From Rubrivivax sp. (GTDB lineage Bacteria > Pseudomonadota > Gammaproteobacteria > Burkholderiales > Burkholderiaceae_C), in the NCBI GenBank assembly GCA_030653505.1, contig JAURZK010000127.1, forward strand, positions 1-55,900: a stretch of 55,900 nucleotides of DNA. The letters run 5' to 3'. Both the position numbers and the translations under genes were made by a program. Every line of letters starts with the position of its first letter. Positions within the stretch are counted from its first letter, which is position 1. Positions 41,722-49,264 of the stretch are shown in pieces. The notes under the pieces are model-generated. The model was given only the letters and a program-made list of their open reading frames with translations. It did no database searches and was not told where the DNA came from.

Positions 41722-42816
41722 TCACTTGAGCGCGTGCTCGAGGGCGATCACGGACCACGCGGTAACGAGCTGCGGCTTGTCTTCCCACCACGCATTCGAG
41801 TCGGCATTCCGCCAGCTGCCGTCGTCGGCCCGCAGGCTGACGAGCTTCTGCGCCAGCTCTGCCTTCCAGTTGCGCGTCTGCCCCTTGCCGTCGACGAAGG
41901 TGTCTTCGCCGTAGGCCGTCATCACCTTGGCGAATGCGTTGTAGAAGTAGTAGAGGCCGTGCTTCTTGCTCGTGCCCGGGTTGACGTCGAGCGTGAAGTT
42001 CGTCGTCATCCACTTGTACGCGGCCTGCACCCGCGGGTCGGCCTTGTCGACACCGGCAAACAGCAGGCTCAGCAGCCCGGCGGCCGTCATGCCACCATAG
42101 GATGAGGTCAGCTTGCCGAACTCGAACTCGGGCGGGTTCCAGCCGGGCATGTAGACGAAGCCTCCGTCGTTGCCGGCCCAGGCCTGATCGTTGCTCTCGC
42201 TGCGGTTCTGCGAGCGGCTCACGAACACCAGCGCCTTCTGCCAGACAGGATCCTTCGGGTCCAGCGACGTGCCCTTGAGCGCTTCGATGGCGAGGTACAC
42301 GTTCGACATGTCGGGCCGCTCGTCGCCGCCGTAGCCGATGCCGCCGTGATAGCGGTGATCCGGCTTGTAGCCTTCCCCCTCGTCGATCTGGTGGCCAACC
42401 AGGAACTTCTGTGCCGCCGCGATCACGGGCGCGTACTTGGGATTCTTGGTTGCCGCCAACGCATTCATCGCCACCGACGTGTTGTAGCTGGCGTTCTGCA
42501 GCGACTCGCTGATCGACCCATCGCCCTTGGCCTTGGAGAGGATGAAGCCGACCTGGTTGGTGATGAACGCGCCATCGCCTTCGTTGTAGCCGCGATGGCT
42601 CTCGAGGAAGGCGCGCAACGACAGGGCCGTGATGCCCACCGAGCGCGCTACCGAGCCGTCCGCAGCCTGCTGGGCGCGCAGGTAATTCAGCCCCGCGTCC
42701 ACCGAGCGGCGTGCCTGCTCGCGCAGTGCCGGGTCCATCTTTTCTGCGGCAAAGGCCGACCGCCCGGCCAGGATGAAGCAGGCCGGGACGGCGAGCAGGT
42801 GTCTTCTCGTGATCAT
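41722..42816 (-). CDS. Tat-exported squalene-cyclase-like toroid protein
   Basis: A 364-residue protein with a twin-arginine signal (TRRHLLAVPACFILAGRSAFA). Six alpha-alpha repeats of the prenyltransferase/squalene cyclase type follow; examples are GLNYLRAQQAADGSVARSVGITALSLRAF, GYGGDERPDMSNVYLAIEAL and RADDGSWRNADSNAWWEDKPQLVTAWSVIAL. The catalytic DxDD motif of squalene-hopene cyclase is absent, so a cyclase role is unlikely; a binding or scaffold function in the periplasm is more probable. The ATG overlaps the upstream stop (ATGA). Tat export implies folding, perhaps with a cofactor, before transport. Confidence 0.8.
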   Translation of the reverse strand: MITRRHLLAVPACFILAGRSAFAAEKMDPALREQARRSVDAGLNYLRAQQAADGSVARSVGITALSLRAFLESHRGYNEGDGAFITNQVGFILSKAKGDGSISESLQNASYNTSVAMNALAATKNPKYAPVIAAAQKFLVGHQIDEGEGYKPDHRYHGGIGYGGDERPDMSNVYLAIEALKGTSLDPKDPVWQKALVFVSRSQNRSESNDQAWAGNDGGFVYMPGWNPPEFEFGKLTSSYGGMTAAGLLSLLFAGVDKADPRVQAAYKWMTTNFTLDVNPGTSKKHGLYYFYNAFAKVMTAYGEDTFVDGKGQTRNWKAELAQKLVSLRADDGSWRNADSNAWWEDKPQLVTAWSVIALEHALK

Positions 42817-43547
42817 CTGGTCTTCTCCTTGGTGGAATGGGTGGGGGTTGCAGGGCGCGGCGGGTGCCACGGACGCCGGAATGCCAGCGCGCCGAGCACC
42901 AGGCAGGCCGCGGCGTAGGACACGATCAGTTCGGACAGGGCGGGATACGAGAACCGCAGCGAGGCGAGATTCGAGTGCTGGTAAAACCACTGGTTGCGCA
43001 GCAGGTCGTTGCCGCTGGCCACGGCCAGGTGGGTCAAGGGGCTGATGCCGACGACGGCGTCGACGATCCAGGCGTGGCGGCGCGAGAGCAGCTCGCCCAG
43101 CGGCCCGAGCCATACCGGCATCGATCCCAGCAGAGCGAGCGCGACAGTCACCGTGCGGCCGGCCATCTCACGGGCCACTTCCGCATCCACGGACCGGGCC
43201 CGCCAGCGGCCCTCGAGTGCCGACGCCACCGCGTGCGTCACCAGCAGGACGAGCATCAGCATCGCGCAACTCCCGAAGATGCGCGAGAAGGGCTGCACCG
43301 GATCGCCGAGCAAGCGCAGCGCGATCGCGGCCAGGCCGGCCGCCGCGGCCGACCAGGCGGCAATGCGCAGCGCGGTGCGCACCGGCGTGGCGGCGTTCCC
43401 GGGCCACGACAGCGGGGCAAGCAGGCCGATGACAGCGGTGACCAGCAGCCGCAACGCCGACGGCTGCATGTCGGCCACCGTGGCGCCGAATGCGGCGAAC
43501 ATCGCCAAGGTCAGCACGAGCAGCATCCCCCAACGCGCGACGATCAC
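42813..43547 (-). CDS. polytopic membrane protein, unknown family
   Basis: A 244-residue protein with about six transmembrane helices: helices near 8-24, 32-50, 62-80, 90-108, 130-150 and a final one near 210-230, plus the polar loop LAVASGNDLLRNQWFYQHSNLASLRF. It resembles the membrane subunits found beside ABC-type ATPases in plan, but I cannot assign a family. The GTG start at 43547 overlaps the YdjY-protein stop (GTGA). Confidence 0.6.
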   Translation of the reverse strand: MIVARWGMLLVLTLAMFAAFGATVADMQPSALRLLVTAVIGLLAPLSWPGNAATPVRTALRIAAWSAAAAGLAAIALRLLGDPVQPFSRIFGSCAMLMLVLLVTHAVASALEGRWRARSVDAEVAREMAGRTVTVALALLGSMPVWLGPLGELLSRRHAWIVDAVVGISPLTHLAVASGNDLLRNQWFYQHSNLASLRFSYPALSELIVSYAAACLVLGALAFRRPWHPPRPATPTHSTKEKTR

Positions 43548-44242
43548 TTGGCGGCGTTCACTGCTTCGACGATCAACTCGATCGCCGTGCCGACAGGGGG
43601 CAGCATCGCATGGCCGCGCACCGACCCGTAAGCACCGATGCCGATGCCCGTGGCCGACTCAATGACGTTGTTGTCGTCGGGCTTGAAGCCGATAAGCGTC
43701 CCGGTGTCATCGGCAGTGAACCTGTCTTGGCCTTCCGACGCCGGCGCCCCGACATATACCCATTCGACTGATTCGGGCTTGATGTCGGCCTCGGGATTGA
43801 GCAGCGCCTGGGCGGCCGACACCTGGCGCCGCTTGCCGTCCGCAGACCAGGCAATGGCGATGGCGACGCGCGGGCCGACCAGGGGGGCCTGATCGGACGG
43901 GCGCGCCGACGCCACTTTGGGATCGCGCTCAAGACCGATGAGGATGCAGGCCAGGTTGAATTCGCTGCCCGTGGCGTCGACCTCGAACAAGGTCTCGTAC
44001 GCTTTCATGCCGCCAGGGCTGGTGGCGAGGTACTCGAGCGGCTTGTCGAACAGGTGCACACGACCCGGCACGGTGAAGCGGCGCGCACGCTTGTCGACGA
44101 CGATGCGCCCGACCAGATAGCGCTCCTGGCCCAGCGACTTCAGCTCGCCCACCGGCCGCGCTGGCGCCTGTGCCGACGCCAGCGGGATGCGGATCGCGGC
44201 CAAGCATCCGAGCCCCGCAAGCAGGCCCTTGCGGCGATTCAT
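43544..44242 (-). CDS. YdjY-domain exported protein
   Basis: A 232-residue protein with a Tat-like or Sec signal (MNRRKGLLAGLGCLAA...SAQA). The YdjY domain is clear: LVGRIVVDKRARRFTVPGRVHLF, then PLEYLATSPGGMKAYETLFEVDATGSEFNLACILIGLE. In E. coli and Planctomycetes YdjY proteins are linked to electron transport operons, but their role is unknown. Its ATG overlaps the methyltransferase stop (ATGA). It is the first exported product after the two pathway enzymes. Confidence 0.78.
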   Translation of the reverse strand: MNRRKGLLAGLGCLAAIRIPLASAQAPARPVGELKSLGQERYLVGRIVVDKRARRFTVPGRVHLFDKPLEYLATSPGGMKAYETLFEVDATGSEFNLACILIGLERDPKVASARPSDQAPLVGPRVAIAIAWSADGKRRQVSAAQALLNPEADIKPESVEWVYVGAPASEGQDRFTADDTGTLIGFKPDDNNVIESATGIGIGAYGSVRGHAMLPPVGTAIELIVEAVNAAK

Positions 44243-45267
44243 GGCTTCACCCCCAGCACGACGCGGTGCGGCATCGGCGGTGGCAGCGGCACCATGCGCA
44301 GGTCGCGCAACCCGCTGTCTGCCATCCAGCGCATCACGTCGGCGTCGGAGTGCACACCGCCGTCCGGGGCCGTCAGCATCATGTTCAGGCCAAACATCGC
44401 AGCGAAGGTCGGATGGGCGCCACCCTCGTCCGTGAAGACGTCGCTGACCACCAGCAGGCCGCCGGGATCCAGGCTGGCTGCGGCGCGTTCGATCAGTCCG
44501 CGGCACGCCTGCCCGGTCTCGCGGTGGAACATGCCGGACATCAGCACGACATCCAGGCCGGAGCCGAAATCGGCGCTGTGGTAGTCGCCGTCGCGCAGCA
44601 CCACGCGGTCGCCCGCTCCGGCGGCGGCGACGAGCTCACGCGCCACCGCGGCGACGCCGGGCAGTTCGAGCACCTCGGACTTCAGGCCGGGGAATCGCTC
44701 GGTGAGCAGCACCGAATAGGTTCCCGGTCCACCGCCGACGTCGAGCATCGCCGTTCGGCCACTCAGATCCAGAACGCTGACCAGCGCGCGCGCGATGCCC
44801 AGCGCGCGCTCGTGCATGGCCATCACGAAGCCACGGGTACGGGCCGGGTCGTCGCCAAGGTAGGTCTGCGCGGGCAGCGCCGGCTTGCCGGAGCGCAGCA
44901 CCTCCTCAAGGCTGCCCCAGGCCCCGTAGAGCTGATCGCTGTACCGGATGACATTGCCCATGAAGGCGGGGCTGCGCGAAACCAGAAAGGTGGCGGCGAC
45001 CGGTGCGTTCTCGAAACACCCCGACGACTCCGTGAGTAATCCCATGCCGACGCAAGCGCGCAGGAACAAGGCCGTGCTGCGCCGATCGAGCTGCAAGGCG
45101 GCCGCCACTTCGTCGGCCGAGCGAGCCCCGTCGGCCAGAACGTCGAAGATCCGCAGCCGGTTCGCCGTGAGCAGCGTCTGACTTTCCCAATAGGCCGTAC
45201 TCAGGCGAACAATTGAAGACGGATCCGAAGCGCTTGCTGCCGGGTGTGCCGCTTGTGTCCCACTCAT
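44239..45267 (-). CDS. O-methyltransferase-like protein (acetylserotonin OMT type)
   Basis: A 342-residue two-domain methyltransferase. The N-terminal winged-helix dimerisation domain (about 20-105) contains NRLRIFDVLADGARSADEVAAALQ. The SAM domain has LDVGGGPGTYSVLLTERFPG near residues 170-190, then DGDYHSADFGSGLDVVLMSGMFHRE, in which the His of MFHRE sits where plant and bacterial O-methyltransferases have their general base. PGGLLVVSDVFTDEGG closes the core. This family (with CrtF and BchU) acts on lipophilic or aromatic hydroxyls. It overlaps the radical SAM gene by ATGA, so they probably work in succession. Confidence 0.86.
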   Translation of the reverse strand: MSGTQAAHPAASASDPSSIVRLSTAYWESQTLLTANRLRIFDVLADGARSADEVAAALQLDRRSTALFLRACVGMGLLTESSGCFENAPVAATFLVSRSPAFMGNVIRYSDQLYGAWGSLEEVLRSGKPALPAQTYLGDDPARTRGFVMAMHERALGIARALVSVLDLSGRTAMLDVGGGPGTYSVLLTERFPGLKSEVLELPGVAAVARELVAAAGAGDRVVLRDGDYHSADFGSGLDVVLMSGMFHRETGQACRGLIERAAASLDPGGLLVVSDVFTDEGGAHPTFAAMFGLNMMLTAPDGGVHSDADVMRWMADSGLRDLRMVPLPPPMPHRVVLGVKP

Positions 45268-46499
45268 GCGGCCACCAGTTGCGCGCGGTCGATATCACAC
45301 TCGAGTTGCATGTAGGCACAGTGGTGGCACATGAAGCCCTCGGAGACCGCCAGTCCGTGCCGCTCGCGTATCTCGCGGTAGCCGGCGGTCAAGGTCTCGA
45401 AATAGCTTCGGATGCGCGCGTGGTAGTCGGACCTCTGGCGGCCGCCCACAGGCCAGACGAGCGAGTAGATCGGGATGATGCCGCGGCCGCAGAGATCTTC
45501 CGCACCTTCGAGTGCAATGCGCGCGGCCTCATCCCATTCCATGCCGTGTTCGGGTTCGAGCTCGATGCCGGCCACCATCGCCGAGTACACGTTGCCGCGG
45601 CCGAAGTGGCGCACCGCAGTTTCGAGCGACTCGATCCAGCGCTGATAGCCGACATAACGATTCTTACCCGGGCAGACTTTCGCGAACAACGGCTCCGACC
45701 ACATCTCCAGATTGAAGCAGACGTACTGCACCAGCTTCTCGGCGTGGAATTGCGCAATGAGATCGTCGGGAATCGAACCGGATCCCAGGGTGACCGGAAT
45801 GCCACGGGTGTTCACCTGCTTGACGAAGCGTGCCAGCTGCAGGAAGCGCTCGCCCTCCTTGCGCGCGTCGGTGAGCGAGCCGCCCACCAAATAGATATGA
45901 CGTATCTCGGTCTGGTCGATGACGGCGTGCAGCGCCTCGCGCATGCGTTCGAGCGTCGGTGGCGGAATCTCGACCTGGCCCGTCTTCTGGCCGAGGTGCA
46001 TGGTGCGTTCGTCGGGCGCGCCGTAAGCGCAGAAGCCGCAGCGCATCGAAACGCCGTCCTGCTTGTGCAGGAAATACTCGCAACCCGGCGCGACGTTGAT
46101 GACCAGCATGTCGCCGTGCGTCGTGACGCCGGCCTGCGCGAACGGCAAGCCATCCGTCGTCTTCTGCGTCAGCCAAGGACGCAGTGGTTCGAACTCGATC
46201 GGCTCGCTGCGGCCGCTGCGATCGTCGATCAGCCGGTAGCCCTGCGTCGCGTCGCCTTCCACGTGCCACGGCGAGTCGCCGTCGCCCAGGATGCGGATCT
46301 CGGTGCCGTCCGCCGTATTGATCAGGTAGGGAATGGTCGCGATGCCGCGGCCCGTCGGGTCGTGCTCACCTTCCTTGAAGCGGTAGGGGTAGTAATTCGG
46401 CATCGAGTGCACGGCCGCCTGGCCGAGTGCCGGCGTGTAACGGATGCCCTCACACATCACCTGGACCTTCAGCGCCGGCGAGCCCGTGAGCGTGATCAT
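45264..46499 (-). CDS. radical SAM enzyme with CX13CX2C motif
   Basis: A 411-residue protein and first gene of the 18-gene cluster. Cys140, Cys154 and Cys157 form a CX13CX2C motif (PGCEYF...MRCGFCAYG) instead of CX3CX2C, with the Gly of AYG at the normal place. Downstream SAM-fold features are seen: IYLVGGSLTDARKEGE and VTLGSGSIPDD. A C-terminal set, Cys391, Cys394 and Cys401 (MCHHCAYMQLEC), may bind a second iron-sulfur cluster or zinc. A long N-terminal domain of about 125 residues precedes the barrel. The ATG at 46499 has AGGA about 10 bases upstream. It presumably makes or modifies the core of the product; the reaction is unknown. Confidence 0.85.
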   Translation of the reverse strand: MITLTGSPALKVQVMCEGIRYTPALGQAAVHSMPNYYPYRFKEGEHDPTGRGIATIPYLINTADGTEIRILGDGDSPWHVEGDATQGYRLIDDRSGRSEPIEFEPLRPWLTQKTTDGLPFAQAGVTTHGDMLVINVAPGCEYFLHKQDGVSMRCGFCAYGAPDERTMHLGQKTGQVEIPPPTLERMREALHAVIDQTEIRHIYLVGGSLTDARKEGERFLQLARFVKQVNTRGIPVTLGSGSIPDDLIAQFHAEKLVQYVCFNLEMWSEPLFAKVCPGKNRYVGYQRWIESLETAVRHFGRGNVYSAMVAGIELEPEHGMEWDEAARIALEGAEDLCGRGIIPIYSLVWPVGGRQRSDYHARIRSYFETLTAGYREIRERHGLAVSEGFMCHHCAYMQLECDIDRAQLVAA

Positions 46500-46582
46500 G
46501 TCGGCAGTTCCTTTTCCTGCGAGAACCGAGGGCGAAATGGGGAGGAACCCTCCCCGTGCACTTCTGCTAACGTCGTTCGATC
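46500..46582. promoter_or_regulatory. divergent promoter region with 7-bp hairpin
   Basis: Only 83 bases separate the radical SAM gene (minus) and the VTT-domain gene (plus). A perfect inverted repeat GGGGAGG-AAC-CCTCCCC lies at 46539-46555 near the middle and could be an operator for both directions. No good -35/-10 pair was recognised. Confidence 0.45.
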
Positions 46583-47191
46583 ATGCCACGCACCATCGGC
46601 CGCGCCGTGTTCATTATTGCCGCCGCGCTGTGTGTTCCACTGATCCCTTTCATCGTCATCGGCGAGCTGCCCGGCGAGCGCTGGCTGTCCGCGAACGACG
46701 GCCATGCGATGCATTTCGCGCTCGCCGGCGCCGGCCTGCTGGCCGCCGATGTGCTGCTGCCGATGCCATCGAGCATCGTCGGCACCATGCTCGGGGCGCG
46801 CCTGGGTTTCGGCGCGGGTTTCGCGGCGGCGTTCGCCGGCATGATGGCCGGGCAATCGGCGGCCTACTTCGTCAGCCGCGGCCTGCTGCGCAAGCGCAGC
46901 CGCGCGCTGCCTGCCGCGCCGACACTGGCCGCGGTGTTCCTGAGTCGCCCGGTGCCAGTTCTCGCGGAGGCGGTCGCCTTCGCCGCCGGCGCGGCTCGGT
47001 TGAGTTGGCCACAGTTCCTGCTGGCGTGCGCGTCGGGCAACGCCATCTATGCCGCTGCCCTGGCGCTCAATGGATCGCAGCTGATGCCCGGCGCGTTGAT
47101 CGGCCCCGGTCTCCTGCTGCCCATGCTGCTGCCGGCAGCCGCATGGCTGATCTGGCGCAGGATGCGCCGCACTTCCCCTCAAGGAGATTGA
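46583..47191 (+). CDS. VTT-domain (TVP38/DedA-like) membrane protein
   Basis: A 202-residue inner-membrane protein of the VTT (SNARE-associated) type with about five hydrophobic segments. The family loop GTMLGARLGFGAGFAAAFAGMMAGQSAAYFVSRGLL is clear, as is LAEAVAFAAGAARLSWPQFLLACASGN. DedA/TVP38 proteins act in lipid translocation across membranes, such as undecaprenyl phosphate recycling. Transcribed divergently from the large cluster, it may help move a lipid-linked product; this is inference. A small gene follows four bases after the stop. Confidence 0.75.
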   Translation: MPRTIGRAVFIIAAALCVPLIPFIVIGELPGERWLSANDGHAMHFALAGAGLLAADVLLPMPSSIVGTMLGARLGFGAGFAAAFAGMMAGQSAAYFVSRGLLRKRSRALPAAPTLAAVFLSRPVPVLAEAVAFAAGAARLSWPQFLLACASGNAIYAAALALNGSQLMPGALIGPGLLLPMLLPAAAWLIWRRMRRTSPQGD

Positions 47192-47195
47192 CACC

Positions 47196-47465
47196 ATGTT
47201 GTACCTGCTCACCAACCGCACCCGAGCCAACCTCACCGGCGCGCAGTACGCCGAACTCGCCGTGCTGGCGAAAGAGTTCTACGCGTCGATTCCGGCCGAC
47301 GTGAAGATCCGCGGCGAATGGGCCGCGGTCGATCGCTCGCACAATTACACGCTGCTCGAGGCACCCGACATCGATACCGTGCGTCGCATCCAGGCGCCGT
47401 TCGAGGGCTACAGCGAGACGGTGATCGTCGAGGTGACCGCCATTTCAGGGTGGACAGCCAGTTGA
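47196..47465 (+). CDS. small ferredoxin-fold (ABM/DUF3303-like) protein
   Basis: An 89-residue protein with an ideal AAGGAG ribosome site ten bases upstream of its ATG. The sequence (MLYLLTNRTRANLTGAQY...GYSETVIVEVTAISGW) has the beta-alpha-beta pattern of dimeric alpha-beta barrel proteins such as DUF3303 or muconolactone isomerase. No catalytic residues can be named. Four bases after the VTT gene, it belongs to the same transcript, divergent from the cluster. It could be a small enzyme or binding protein for the pathway product. Confidence 0.6.
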   Translation: MLYLLTNRTRANLTGAQYAELAVLAKEFYASIPADVKIRGEWAAVDRSHNYTLLEAPDIDTVRRIQAPFEGYSETVIVEVTAISGWTAS

Positions 47466-47635
47466 GCCGGACGGCGCAAAGGTGCCTGTCCTCGACCGGC
47501 CGGCGTCGGCCGGGCGAGTGGGCCGTGTGAACCGGGGTCCAAGCGGCAAAGTGCACATGTGATGCATTTCCGCGGCAGCTATCTACAGCACTGCGAGGGG
47601 CAGCGGTCAACCGGGGATGGAGAGATACTCTGGCC

Positions 47636-48271
47636 GTGAGCTCGCGCTGGTTAGTCTTCATGATCCCGACCGCTGTCGCGGCCGTCGCCGTCGTGTGGGC
47701 CGCAAGCCTGTTCGTGCCGGAGATCGACGTTCCTTCGTACACCGACACGGCGGCAGGGTCGGCCGTCACACCCGCAAGTCCGACCCGCCCGTCGATGGCC
47801 GTCCTGCCCGCGAGCACACCTGCGGCGTCGCGACACCGCTTCGAACTGGCCGGTGTCATGGCGACGAGCGGCGACGGCGGGGTTGCGCTCATCTCGGTGG
47901 ATGGCCAGCCCGCGCGTGCGTTCCGCGTCGGGGCCACGGTCGAAGGCGACATCGTGGTGCGGGAAGTGTCGGCGCGCGGCGTCACCCTGGGGCGGCGTGA
48001 CGGCGAACCGGCGATCGCACTCGAAGTGCAAGTCGCGCAGGCACCCGCACAGGCAACGGCGCCCGTGGCACCGGCAGCGAATCCCAGCGAATCGAATCGC
48101 CCGCTGTACGACGGCTCTGCCGAAGCCAGGGACATCCTGCGCCAGATCGGCTCGAAGCACGCACCGCTGCCGCCGTCGTCCTCGCCCTCACCCTCGCCTT
48201 TGCCGAAGAGCCCAGGCGACGCGGCGCTTTTGGAAGACGTCGGCCGCTGGCCGCCCCCTAGCGGACAGTGA
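47636..48271 (+). CDS. orphan GspC-like protein
   Basis: A 211-residue protein with one N-terminal signal anchor (WLVFMIPTAVAAVAVVWAASLF). A GspC homology-region-like domain follows, HRFELAGVMATSGDGGVALISVDGQPARAFRVGATVEGDIVVREVSARGVTLG. The last 60 residues are Pro/Ser-rich and lack the PDZ domain of full GspC. In type II secretion GspC links the inner-membrane platform to the secretin. No other gsp genes are nearby. It begins with GTG at 47636. Its neighbours encode large exported proteins, which might be its clients. Confidence 0.7.
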   Translation: MSSRWLVFMIPTAVAAVAVVWAASLFVPEIDVPSYTDTAAGSAVTPASPTRPSMAVLPASTPAASRHRFELAGVMATSGDGGVALISVDGQPARAFRVGATVEGDIVVREVSARGVTLGRRDGEPAIALEVQVAQAPAQATAPVAPAANPSESNRPLYDGSAEARDILRQIGSKHAPLPPSSSPSPSPLPKSPGDAALLEDVGRWPPPSGQ

Positions 48272-48494
48272 GTCGTGGGTGCGGTCGTGGGGCGCGAAGC
48301 GCGGCGACACCGGTCGCCCCTTGCGCAGACTGTCGTGCACGGGGACATGGATGACGCCGTGAGGCGACAAACGTCCTACAGTGGGTCGCTCGACACAGTC
48401 CAATCAGGCCTGCAGGGATTCCATGTCAGGAAAATAAGAGCGAGGGCAGAACTTGCCGGGCCACAAGAACCCACCAAGTTCAGCCCTCGACGAT

Positions 48495-48520
48495 CGGGCC
48501 CGCTGCAAAGCAGCGGCCCG
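48495..48520 (-). terminator. GC-rich hairpin after the cohesin-like gene
   Basis: CGGGCCCGCTGC-AAA-GCAGCGGCCCG forms an 11-bp stem with a single bulge, 12 bases beyond the stop codon of the PEP-CTERM gene. Likely transcription stop for that gene, without a T-run. Confidence 0.55.
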
Positions 48521-48531
48521 GTGACGCGGCT

Positions 48532-49128
48532 TCAGACTGCCTTGCGCTTGCGGGTGAATGCCAAGGCGCCGAGCGCGGCGGCAACGAGCAGCGGCGTCAT
48601 CGGCTCGGGGACCCCTGTGGTGTTGCAGGCGGCACCCGTGCATTCAAGCAGCGTGAGTCCGGCGTAGTCGCTCAGAGCCACGTCACGCAGCCCCAGCGTG
48701 AGGGCGCCTGGAGCAACGCCCGTGAAACTGACTTGCGCGATCGTGAACGGGCCGCCGGAATTCTGGGCGATATACAGGTCCGGCTCCAATATCAACAAGT
48801 CGGCAAGACCTGTGAGGGAGACCGTTCCGATCCCATCATCGCCAAAGCTAAGGTCGAGAAGGTCGAGCGCCCCCCCCAACGAGCCGTCCGGGCCCAAGGT
48901 GTAGCTGACGAACGCCAGGTTTCCGTAGTCCAGCTTCAAGTCGAACCCCCCCGTCGCAACGGCCAGGCCGTTGACGACGATGTCGACCACGACGGGGTCG
49001 CCGGCAGTGGTAATCGTGGGCGGGGCGAAACTGAGGCTGACAGTGGCGGCCTGCGCCTGCGATACGAGGGCGGTGGCCGCCAGTGCGATGGCTGCCAATG
49101 CGCCCACTGTCCGATAGCTGCTTGTCAT
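48532..49128 (-). CDS. PEP-CTERM protein with cohesin-like domain
   Basis: A 198-residue exported protein. It has a signal peptide ending QAQA near residue 27 and a C-terminal PEP-CTERM sorting tail from residue 173 (VPEPMTPLLVAAALGALAFTRKRK). The body between is a cohesin-like beta domain: VVDIVVNGLAVATGGFDLKLDYG, LDLSFGDDGIGTV and LILEPDLYIAQ...FTIAQVSFTG. Cohesins bind dockerins, and a dockerin-ending protein is encoded just upstream on the same strand. The PEP-CTERM tail should be cut by exosortase and attach the protein to the surface or matrix. A GGAGA lies 8 bases before the ATG. Confidence 0.82.
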   Translation of the reverse strand: MTSSYRTVGALAAIALAATALVSQAQAATVSLSFAPPTITTAGDPVVVDIVVNGLAVATGGFDLKLDYGNLAFVSYTLGPDGSLGGALDLLDLSFGDDGIGTVSLTGLADLLILEPDLYIAQNSGGPFTIAQVSFTGVAPGALTLGLRDVALSDYAGLTLLECTGAACNTTGVPEPMTPLLVAAALGALAFTRKRKAV

Positions 49129-49191
49129 GATCGAAATCTCCGTTCAAAGCGATGAATCAAGAACCTGCGGCGAGGGAATCCGTTCGGTGAA

Positions 49192-49240
49192 GGTCGGGCT
49201 CCCTACCCGACCAAGCTCCCGGTGCCGAAACACCGGGGAG
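49192..49240 (-). terminator. two hairpins between dockerin and cohesin genes
   Basis: GGTCGGG (49192-49198) pairs with CCCGACC (49206-49212), and CTCCCGGTG (49216-49224) pairs with CACCGGGGAG (49231-49240, one bulge). They follow the dockerin gene stop and precede the cohesin gene, so they may end or attenuate the transcript between the two. Confidence 0.5.
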
Positions 49241-49264
49241 GTCCCTCGTTCGTTCAGCCAACCC

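Noticed and set aside
41722..42816. Functional squalene-hopene cyclase
   Set aside because: The repeats fit the fold, but the DxDD acid motif and most aromatic pocket residues are missing and the protein is half the normal length.
49192..49240. Riboswitch in front of the cohesin-like gene
   Set aside because: Two simple GC-rich hairpins are seen, without any conserved riboswitch core; a terminator for the upstream gene explains them better.
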